From positions 372,001-436,000 of the forward strand of contig BGKB01000007.1 of the NCBI GenBank assembly GCA_003116975.1: 64,000 bases of DNA. The letters run 5' to 3'. The stretch's first letter is position 1, and each line of letters begins with the position of its first letter. This DNA is from Aurantiochytrium sp. KH105. Lineage: Eukaryota > Sar > Bigyra > Thraustochytrida > Thraustochytriidae. The translations under genes were made by a program, and so were the position numbers. Under the pieces are notes generated by a model that was given only the letters and a program-made list of their open reading frames with translations, ran no database searches and was not told the DNA's origin. Positions 56,644 to 64,000 of the stretch are shown one piece after another.

Positions 56644-59600
56644 ATGCCGGGGCGAGAGACCAAACCAGTCCGAGCGCTTCTGATTATTGATTGTCAAAAT
56701 GACTTTATTCCGAGCGAAGATGGCTCTCTTGCTGTGCCCGATGCCGAGGCGGTTCTGCCAGTCATCAACAAGCTCCGAAGCAAGGAGTTCGACTTTGTAT
56801 ACCTGTGTTTAGACTGGCACCCGTACAATCATTGCTCGTTTCGTACCAATAATCCTGGCGCCGATCTCTTTGAGGTGGTCCACTTACCGACCACGGGAAA
56901 TGCTCAAATCATGTGGCCAGACCACTGCGTGCAGGGGACACACGGCGCCGAACTCCACAAAGACCTCAAGATCGAGGTTTCTGACATATACACATATGCA
57001 GGATGCAATCCGCAGCGCGACAGCTATTCTGTCTTCAAGGATAATGGTTCGACCGTCCTGACGGAAATGCGAGACCTTCTCGAAGAAAGCGCGGTGACAG
57101 AAATCTATGCCGTCGGTCTTGCGACAGATTACTGTGTACAGTACACGCTTCTCGATGCCAAGAGTCTCTTGCAAGGCGTCGAAGTGTTCTTCATTCAGGA
57201 TGGCTGCCGCGGAATCAGCGACGCGGGCGTCAAGGGTGCTGTCGACGCTTTCAAGAGCGAAAAAGTCCACATCATTTCCTCTGGCGGACCCGAGCTCGGT
57301 CGCATTGCAGATCGCAAAATACGCATTGACGGTGGCCTGGAGCTTCTTAAGAGAAATGACCGCGTCACAATGTTCAGCGAGGTCGACAGGATCTACGAGT
57401 CCATTATCTTTCGTACGGCGCAGGGTAAGGCGTGGGAAGAGGACTTGGCGAATCTGGTTCGCAGCGTCATTGTCAATCAGCTCTGTTCCTGGAGTGGAAA
57501 GAATGCGCTGCATGCCTGCTGTGAAATGGGAGATATTCGCACGCTTGAGCATCTAATTCGTGTGGCCGGCAAGGGACTCAACCTCGGCATGCGCACACGC
57601 AAAGACGAGAATGCGCTCATGCTTGCCATTCAAAGCAAGGACCCCACGCATCGCGCGGACATTGTTCGCCTCTTGCTCGACACTGCCGACGAGGGCCAGC
57701 GCCGCGAGTTGCTCTTTGGCCAAAGCCTGCAGTTTCGTCTTTCTGCTCTCATGTTTGCATGCCGCGACGGTCTTCCAGACGTTGTAAGCATCCTTCTCGA
57801 GGCAGAATGTTCGTCTTCCCTGAAGCTTCGCAGTGCGTTCGGCAAGACGGCGCTCATGTTTGCGTGCATTTCGAACACACAAGACCACGCTGCCATTGTG
57901 GAAATGATCTTGCGCTCGCAAGCTAAGCTCGAGGACCGCTTTGCGATGCTTCAAGAGACGGACAAGGAACGATGGAACAGTTTGCACTTTAGCGCCAAAT
58001 CAGGATCATTCGCCCGGGTCGACTGGAGCAGGGCGCTCGATGGCTACGAAAACATGTCTCGCCTTCCCATCAATGCCAAGACGCTCTCGGGTATCACCTT
58101 CTTACACCTAGCAGCTTTTAACGGGCGATCGGAGGTCATTCGAGCACTCATTGACAACTGTGCCCCGAATCGCAAGCGACGCATGATGGAGGCCATTTTA
58201 AAGAAGGGGCTCCGCCACCGCGTCAAGGTCAACGTTCCTATCAAGGGTTTGGGTCATACAGAACTCGATTTAGCAATCCAACGTCGTCACCTCGAATGTG
58301 CAAGGCTGCTGCTGAGACTGGGTTGCTACGCAGGGACGTCGTCGCAGGAGCAGATGCAGGAGCTCCTGCATCGTCTTGTGCTCATGGGCGACGTGGAGGC
58401 CTGCGAGAGCATCCTGAACTTTGCAGACGAGAATCGTGTCACAATCGATGACGCCCTCGTAGAGACAACGCAGCGCATTGAGCACCCGGAAACCTGCACG
58501 GTCTCATTTGCGAATCGGACGGACCCTGTCGCGCAGTTCTTGTACAAGTGCGAAATTTGTGGCGCCAGCGTTTGCCTTGTGTGCAAGGACCGCTGTCATG
58601 GGCCCGCAGCGTGTCGCCAGGCTTACCTCAAGCTCGACTTTGAGCACTTTCCTGACAAGGGTTGGGAGCCCTGCGGCACGGTGGTGTCGCAATGTGGCTG
58701 CGACCGCGACACCTGCTGCGCCACCGCGGCTACGGATGTGCGCGAGATTGAGGGCTACCGATTTATCCCCCACCCGGTACGAACGAGTGCTGTTCACCTG
58801 AATGCAGAACTACTACGACTCTCGCACTCAATCGCAAGGAACATGCACAACGTCTGGGCGCAAAGCCTTAGCGAGCTGGGATGGAGGTATGGTCGGGATA
58901 AAGACCCCGACGAAAAAGTGCATCCGCATTTGCTTCCATTTGACTCCCTCTCGATTGAAGGTGCCAAATACAATATGGACATGTCCGTCGAGACACTCAA
59001 GGTGATCCTTTCGCTAGGATACGAAATCCACCGACGCGTCGAAGCCCCGCGCTTTGGGCGTAATGACACCACCACAACGGATCCGTCCACGACGCCAAAC
59101 GCTGCTTTGAGCTCGAGCTCCAGCAGGGAGCCTGTGCAGCAGGACCCCGTGATGCTCACCAAGGCATTGAGCATGATGGCGAGCGATTCAACAATGAAGC
59201 AGCGCAAGATAAAGCTCGGTGTGACTTCTGCAGATCTGCTCGCAGGAACAGGTAACAAGTACTCTGAGTTTGCGTGGGATATTTCACGCCCAGACTGCGT
59301 TCCGCTCAACACGAGCGGGGTAGAGCTGCCCAAAGAACTCGCAACGCTTACAGAACGGATTGCATCCAACTCGCACGAGGTATGGGCGAGCGAGAAGATT
59401 CGTCAGGGATGGCGTTACGCACCGAGCCGTAATATTCGCAAAGACCTCAAGCTCAACTCGTCGCTTGTCCCTTATTACGTACTCACTCGTGAAGAGAAAG
59501 AACAGCTTCTTCAAGGAGCGCGCGAGACCATGAAAGTAATTCTAATGACGGGCTGGGTTGTTCATCCGAAAACCCGCGCGAGCGATAGCAGCGGGTCCAA

Positions 59601-62600
59601 AGGTCCAAAAACCAAATTTGCTGCCGCTTCTAGAGCCACGAATGAGAACGATAGCGACGAAGGCTCGAGCGACGACGACGACGATAATGGAGACGAGGAT
59701 GGCATGTCCGGAGATACGCATGGATCAGGAAGCGAGAGACGCAATGCAGGAAACCAACTCATGATTCCCTTGCGCAGGAGAGACACTGCGCAGCCAACCC
59801 GCAGCACGCTTGCATTTCGCCAGCTGAAGCTGATTCGCCGCAAGCTCTTCAATCAGTACCTCTTTGCAGCAGTCCGTCGCGGCCAGATCCACTCTGTCAA
59901 CATTTTGCTTTCGAAACGATCGAGTATGCACGTGGGCGCCAACCTTAACGCCATCGACGAATATGGGCACACGCCTTTGTATATTGCCATTAAGCGTGGC
60001 CAACTCGCCACGGCCAAACGGCTTCTAGCGCTTGGCGCCAATCTCGAGCTGCGTGATATCAATGGTCTTACGCCGCTGGCCCTATGCGCGTACCTGGGCA
60101 ATCTCAAACTGTGCATGGAGCTCGTGCAGAATCAAGCGCGCATTCTGGTGTGTGACGCCATGGGCTTCACACCGCTGCATCTTGCTGCGAACCAAGGCCA
60201 CGTCGAGGTGTGCAAGTATCTTACGGAGCGCCTGCAGCAGGAGCATCAGAGTGACGAGATTGTCGACCTGAACGCAGACATGGTCGATTACTCGGCAGCG
60301 GACGCCTTAGCGGAAGGCAACGTCATGGAACGGGACTCTGATGACGAGGGCAGTTCCGCGATGGGACGCTCGCGTCGAAGCTTTCGGACGATGGCAACAG
60401 GGTCGACAAACGCGGGCCAAGCCCAGGCCCGATGGAAGCTCTTTCGAATCGTGTTTCGTTCCCGTGCCATGGGCAGTGAAAGGTCCAAGGTGGGCCGAAT
60501 TATCCCTGCAGAGGGTCTCACGGCATCCAAGAACTGGCAAACGGACCAAGTTGACCAGGTCTCCCCACTGCGTCGAATGCCGACTCGCCAGAGCACGCGG
60601 CTCTCCGGTCAATCGGAAGCCCTCTTCAATCAAAGCACGCCGCGCGAAGGAATCGCTTCAGTGCAGACAGGTTTGATGCCAAGCCGCACTACGCAGAAAC
60701 TCTTGCGGTCAGGAAGCGACCTGGGCGAGGCAGCGGCACAGTCACGACTTTCGGGGTACCCGCCATTGTCGCTTGCAGTGCAATCAGACAATATTGAAAT
60801 TGTGGAGCTTCTCATCAAGTACGGAGCAAACCCGATGCTCGCCGACGGCCCGGCAGCTATGTTCAGTCCATACGTGCGTGCCCTGCTTCGGCATATTGAG
60901 ATGTGCGCCAAGGTTGAATATCTGCAGGATCGGATCTCGCGACGTGCGCTTTACGACTTGCAAACAGCTGGAACCCTCCGGGCAGATGAAAAACCGCCAA
61001 ACAAGCTTGGACAAGACGGTCGCAAGGTTGGGCCCGGGGGGGCTTCCATGCGACAATCGGGTAGCTCGCTCATTCCGATGGACACCTATCGCGGCGATCC
61101 AGTCTCGGGCGATCAAAATAGCTTTGACTACGTCGACCCCAACGCGCTGAATCTGACGAATCGTACGCAATCACAGCGGACGCCCGGTAGCATGACCCCA
61201 AAGTCGTTGCCACCCATTGGGATTCCAGGTCGCAAACACTTTGGCATGGTCAAACGATTGGACACGCGAATCGGAAACCTTTTCGGCTTTGCTGGCGGCG
61301 AAGGCGGCGCTCAAGACATGCAAGAGCGCGTCGCCCCTGATATCGGTCCGGATGGCCCCTCGGGCGTTACGGGAAACATTAACACACAGCAAGTGAGTTC
61401 CACGCGCGAGCTCGATCAGTTGTTAGAAAAGGCACAGGATGAGCGTGCAAAGGCAGCTCGCATGGTGGAGGTGATGAATCGATCATCCAAGGTGAGCGCA
61501 TGGCGAAGGCGGACGGCCATCAAGATGTGTGTCAAAGAGACAAGTCTTTTGCTCATCCTTATCATCTCATTCGGTTGCCTTGTGCAGCTCTCGCCAGACT
61601 ACGGGATCGAATCCGAGGGGGAATGGGCGGACCAGCTACGTGGACATCTTGCGGAAAGCACTGCGAGTATTGACGGCCCAGCGGACTTTTTGGATTGGGT
61701 CCAACATAAGTTTGTCGGCGAGGAGCTTTTGCGGGCTGCGAATCGCACTGCATGGCGTGGGAAGAACTTTGTTTTTGGCGGGATTGCTCTCGATATGTAT
61801 GAGCACAACGCACTTGAAGAGCTTGATAATGCCCAGCTGACCACAATCGCAAGTCTTGACACCTCGACAGAGTATCAGACGTCGCTGCTGCCGCAAGCTG
61901 ACAAGGAGGAGCTCTTAAATATCCTGACGAGCGAGACAGGGAACTGGACCCAGAACGAAGTTCATATCCTCTCTCTCACCTTCAACCTGTACAACCCATT
62001 TTACGAAGTGTACGGCATCGCTGAAGTGCGGCAAACCTCCTCGTTTGTGGGGCTGAACAGCTTGGATGTGGATGTGAAACCCTTTCGACTTCACTATGGC
62101 AGGTTTCCGCCGTCTCGATCATTTCAGCTGGCTGTGCTGATTATGGTCATTTGCTTCACCATCACCAAGCTGCGAAGCTGGGTTCGTGCTCGGCACCGTT
62201 CGCGAGGGCGGCGAACAGAGGAATGGGTGATTGAGTTTTTGCTTTTGGGCATTCTCATTTTTGACATTTACGTCTACGAGGTCACAAAAGATGTGACGCC
62301 AGACTACACATCGAGCGAGCGACTGGATCTGTCGCAAGCCTACCGCTTGCTTGAGGTTGAGCGGAGATTCTTTGCCATCTACTTTTTGCTCAGTGTGCTG
62401 CCGCTGCTCAAGGCGACGCAGACGATTCCGTCGATAGGGCCTGTGGTCGTGGCGCTGCTGAGCACCATGACGAATACGGCCGTTCTCATCTATTTGCTCG
62501 TTATTTCGACGGCGTGCTTTTTGCTCACGCTTACTTTTCACGTTGGCTTTGGCATTTCTGTCTCGCAGTTCGCCACCATGATTACAACCTTTGAGAGCCT

Positions 62601-63090
62601 TTTTCTCACGCCATTTGTGGAGACTTGGGACGGCATCATAACAAGTTCGCACTCTTCATATCTCGGTGCTGTGCTCGCGGTATTTTACATTCTCTTTGCG
62701 ACAATTTCGCTCAATCTGCTCATAGCTATTGTGACAGACGTGTATCCGAGCGCTCGCGCTGCGTCGGATCGTGAGTGGGAGGAGATTATCACGGGCGGAA
62801 TCGAAGACAACTTGCGGGATTTGCTGCACCGGCAGAATATTTCGCAAAAAGATCTCCGCATCGAGACGTGGAATGAGGCCAAGCTACTCACGGGTCGGGA
62901 TGGACGAAAGCATTGGGTCGCTTCGGATGCTGTGAACGACGACGAAGGCTGCGAGGCCGGAGCGCCAGCCATGGATGGGAGCTCTTCACATCAAAGTACT
63001 AACGACAAGCTCGCAGCGCTTTCTGAACAGATACGGCAGCTCACTTCTATTGTTGAAAGTTTGCGCGCAGCTCCAGGTGCAACCGACTAA
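56644..63090 (+). CDS. Nicotinamidase-like/ankyrin/RyR/polycystin-type channel fusion
   Basis: One 2148-residue frame. Residues 8-215: nicotinamidase fold with Asp16, metal ligands Asp57, His59 and His63, WPDHCVQGTHGAELH, and the ATDYCV nucleophile Cys164. The catalytic Lys of the usual KG pair is Ala119. Residues about 280-560: ankyrin repeats. About 618-692: Cys/His-rich UBR-box-like finger. About 720-797 and 897-975: two RyR domains (RNMHNVWAQ...GWRYG; SNSHEVWAS...GWRYA). About 980-1030: acidic linker. About 1066-1200 and 1371-1406: more ankyrin. About 1633-2034: six membrane helices with a large glycosylatable S1-S2 loop (FNLYNPFYEVYG) as in polycystin-2, a pore segment (about 1979-1997) and a long S6. 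C-terminus: coiled coil (about 2119-2145). It is probably a cation channel gated by a small metabolite. ATG 56644 is the first in frame directly before the enzyme-like domain. Confidence 0.88.
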   Translation: MPGRETKPVRALLIIDCQNDFIPSEDGSLAVPDAEAVLPVINKLRSKEFDFVYLCLDWHPYNHCSFRTNNPGADLFEVVHLPTTGNAQIMWPDHCVQGTHGAELHKDLKIEVSDIYTYAGCNPQRDSYSVFKDNGSTVLTEMRDLLEESAVTEIYAVGLATDYCVQYTLLDAKSLLQGVEVFFIQDGCRGISDAGVKGAVDAFKSEKVHIISSGGPELGRIADRKIRIDGGLELLKRNDRVTMFSEVDRIYESIIFRTAQGKAWEEDLANLVRSVIVNQLCSWSGKNALHACCEMGDIRTLEHLIRVAGKGLNLGMRTRKDENALMLAIQSKDPTHRADIVRLLLDTADEGQRRELLFGQSLQFRLSALMFACRDGLPDVVSILLEAECSSSLKLRSAFGKTALMFACISNTQDHAAIVEMILRSQAKLEDRFAMLQETDKERWNSLHFSAKSGSFARVDWSRALDGYENMSRLPINAKTLSGITFLHLAAFNGRSEVIRALIDNCAPNRKRRMMEAILKKGLRHRVKVNVPIKGLGHTELDLAIQRRHLECARLLLRLGCYAGTSSQEQMQELLHRLVLMGDVEACESILNFADENRVTIDDALVETTQRIEHPETCTVSFANRTDPVAQFLYKCEICGASVCLVCKDRCHGPAACRQAYLKLDFEHFPDKGWEPCGTVVSQCGCDRDTCCATAATDVREIEGYRFIPHPVRTSAVHLNAELLRLSHSIARNMHNVWAQSLSELGWRYGRDKDPDEKVHPHLLPFDSLSIEGAKYNMDMSVETLKVILSLGYEIHRRVEAPRFGRNDTTTTDPSTTPNAALSSSSSREPVQQDPVMLTKALSMMASDSTMKQRKIKLGVTSADLLAGTGNKYSEFAWDISRPDCVPLNTSGVELPKELATLTERIASNSHEVWASEKIRQGWRYAPSRNIRKDLKLNSSLVPYYVLTREEKEQLLQGARETMKVILMTGWVVHPKTRASDSSGSKGPKTKFAAASRATNENDSDEGSSDDDDDNGDEDGMSGDTHGSGSERRNAGNQLMIPLRRRDTAQPTRSTLAFRQLKLIRRKLFNQYLFAAVRRGQIHSVNILLSKRSSMHVGANLNAIDEYGHTPLYIAIKRGQLATAKRLLALGANLELRDINGLTPLALCAYLGNLKLCMELVQNQARILVCDAMGFTPLHLAANQGHVEVCKYLTERLQQEHQSDEIVDLNADMVDYSAADALAEGNVMERDSDDEGSSAMGRSRRSFRTMATGSTNAGQAQARWKLFRIVFRSRAMGSERSKVGRIIPAEGLTASKNWQTDQVDQVSPLRRMPTRQSTRLSGQSEALFNQSTPREGIASVQTGLMPSRTTQKLLRSGSDLGEAAAQSRLSGYPPLSLAVQSDNIEIVELLIKYGANPMLADGPAAMFSPYVRALLRHIEMCAKVEYLQDRISRRALYDLQTAGTLRADEKPPNKLGQDGRKVGPGGASMRQSGSSLIPMDTYRGDPVSGDQNSFDYVDPNALNLTNRTQSQRTPGSMTPKSLPPIGIPGRKHFGMVKRLDTRIGNLFGFAGGEGGAQDMQERVAPDIGPDGPSGVTGNINTQQVSSTRELDQLLEKAQDERAKAARMVEVMNRSSKVSAWRRRTAIKMCVKETSLLLILIISFGCLVQLSPDYGIESEGEWADQLRGHLAESTASIDGPADFLDWVQHKFVGEELLRAANRTAWRGKNFVFGGIALDMYEHNALEELDNAQLTTIASLDTSTEYQTSLLPQADKEELLNILTSETGNWTQNEVHILSLTFNLYNPFYEVYGIAEVRQTSSFVGLNSLDVDVKPFRLHYGRFPPSRSFQLAVLIMVICFTITKLRSWVRARHRSRGRRTEEWVIEFLLLGILIFDIYVYEVTKDVTPDYTSSERLDLSQAYRLLEVERRFFAIYFLLSVLPLLKATQTIPSIGPVVVALLSTMTNTAVLIYLLVISTACFLLTLTFHVGFGISVSQFATMITTFESLFLTPFVETWDGIITSSHSSYLGAVLAVFYILFATISLNLLIAIVTDVYPSARAASDREWEEIITGGIEDNLRDLLHRQNISQKDLRIETWNEAKLLTGRDGRKHWVASDAVNDDEGCEAGAPAMDGSSSHQSTNDKLAALSEQIRQLTSIVESLRAAPGATD

Positions 63091-63196
63091 TTTTTCTTCT
63101 TATATTTGGAAAAGGGATTTAGCTCATATTATAAAGAACGATCTATTTCGATTATCACCTTCGTACCCACTACGACATTACTTTGATCGAAACGAG
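63091..63196. other. Short convergent 3' spacer
   Basis: Only 106 AT-rich bases separate the stop codons of the channel gene and the last gene, so their 3' untranslated regions must overlap or be very short. Confidence 0.4.
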
Positions 63197-64000
63197 TCAG
63201 GTGGACTCCTCGTCGGATGAGTCGAAGACTGACTTTGATGGGCGCAAGCCGCCTTGGCGCGAGCTGTTGCGCGAACCTGAAGGAGGACGAAGGTCATCTG
63301 TCCTTGCATTCTCATCTTCACTTTGCTCGGACTCGCTATCAAAGAGACTTGCAAAGAGTTTGCGCTGATGCATCTTTTGCGCCGCTTTGGCGTCGATGGG
63401 CTCTTCTGCTTGGACATTTTCGACAATGCCTTTTGCTTGGGTGGGGGGGGACTCTGTGGGTTCTTGCGTAGACGTATCGGGCTTTGGAAAACCAAACGTG
63501 CTTGTGGCCTCACTCGTAGCCAAAAGCAGCGGCACATTTCCAGAGGCAGTCTGCTGCCGCGTTGGTATTCGTGGAGGCAACTGACTTGTACGTGTGGGAC
63601 GCGGAGGTGGTTTGCCAAAAGCCGTTTGGGCGTTGTTCTGCGAATGATCCGATAGCGGCGACAAGTGGGATAGGTTCTGCGTGGGTCGCACGGGTAGAGG
63701 TGTGCGTTCGGAAAGAGTCACTGCAGCTGGCTGACAGGGCGTAGTAGCCTGAGACCTTTTATTCTGGTCAAATGGTTTGGCTTTGCCATGCACGCCCTCT
63801 TGATTCGGAGTATCACCTTCTTTTTCAGGATGAGCGAGACTTCCACGCTCAACCCGCTCAGACATGTTTGTCGCGAGGAAGCTTGGTCGCACGGGCCGCC
63901 TGGCTCTCTCCATAGTAGCCGGCGCGTTGGACGCACTTGGCGTCTTTTCATTCTCTGTTTGATCTGGCACTGTGTCCATCGAGGACCGCGCAGGATTGGA
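63197..64000 (-). CDS. C-terminal part of a disordered protein, running off the window edge
   Basis: The minus-strand frame is open from the stop at 63197 to the end of the window without an upstream stop, so the Met at 63979 need not be the start and the gene is most likely truncated by the window. The visible 267 residues are disordered and rich in Pro, Ser, Thr and Arg. They include basic RRPVRPSF and PPPRPTRTSQLPPRIP stretches and, near the C-terminus, two similar acidic motifs, LFDSESEQSEDE and VFDSSDEEST, which look like casein-kinase-2 sites or short linear interaction motifs. I do not recognise the protein. Confidence 0.5.
   Translation of the reverse strand, partial: SNPARSSMDTVPDQTENEKTPSASNAPATMERARRPVRPSFLATNMSERVERGSLAHPEKEGDTPNQEGVHGKAKPFDQNKRSQATTPCQPAAVTLSERTPLPVRPTQNLSHLSPLSDHSQNNAQTAFGKPPPRPTRTSQLPPRIPTRQQTASGNVPLLLATSEATSTFGFPKPDTSTQEPTESPPTQAKGIVENVQAEEPIDAKAAQKMHQRKLFASLFDSESEQSEDENARTDDLRPPSGSRNSSRQGGLRPSKSVFDSSDEEST

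Overview
The window is nuclear DNA of a eukaryotic microbe. Genes are long, almost all uninterrupted by introns, GC-rich and closely packed, with AT-richer 3' ends and low-complexity, microsatellite-rich 5' regions. The gene content (tectonic, C2CD5, CAF-1 p150, PIG-N, a PKD2-like channel, a BCS1 cluster, secreted proteins with PT-rich linkers) fits a flagellate-forming heterotrophic protist. My best guess is a thraustochytrid (Labyrinthulomycetes, stramenopiles). That placement is inferred from style and content, not from a marker gene. I see no tRNA, rRNA, transposon or CRISPR array.

Layout, left to right: tectonic (+, 678-2918); PP4-like phosphatase (-, 3217-4128); PIG-N/MCD4 (-, 4975-7911); three BCS1-type AAA ATPases (-, +, -; 8304-15659); a secreted degenerate amidohydrolase (-, 16539-17864) divergent from a TrhO/TSTD2-type rhodanese (+, 18089-19393); a disordered protein with a 12-residue Ser-Pro repeat (-, 19568-21262) divergent from an AlkB-like dioxygenase (+, 21529-22389); a membrane-anchored SEC14 protein (-, 22775-24826); a 2.7 kb low-complexity stretch with no convincing gene; a 2512-residue C2CD5 homologue (-, 27529-35067) divergent from a secreted tandem-domain protein (+, 35601-37106); an MT-A70 methyltransferase-like protein (-, 37369-39615) divergent from CAF-1 p150 (+, 40881-44366); a giant Furry-like protein with a C-terminal RGS-like domain (-, 44750-54901), broken by an assembly join; a 2148-residue fusion of a nicotinamidase-like domain to a polycystin-type channel (+, 56644-63090); and the C-terminal part of a disordered protein running off the right edge (-).

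The most striking object is the gene at 56644-63090. It combines, in one reading frame, a nicotinamidase-fold domain lacking its catalytic lysine, two ankyrin blocks, a UBR-box-like zinc finger, two RyR domains and a six-helix PKD2-like channel. It looks like a ligand-gated 'chanzyme' built on the same principle as TRPM2 but with a different sensor. Second is the Furry-like/RGS fusion. It is interrupted at 50365 by a single N flanked by a 1.16 kb direct repeat whose two copies look like two haplotypes that were never merged. Removing one copy restores a single frame of about 2996 codons.

Functionally the window is a mix: housekeeping (GPI anchors, chromatin assembly, PP4, tRNA modification), ciliary transition zone (tectonic), membrane traffic and lipid transfer (C2CD5, SEC14) and signalling (channel, RGS). 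Apart from the local BCS1 expansion I see no operon-like or pathway cluster. Genes are arranged as alternating divergent and convergent pairs.
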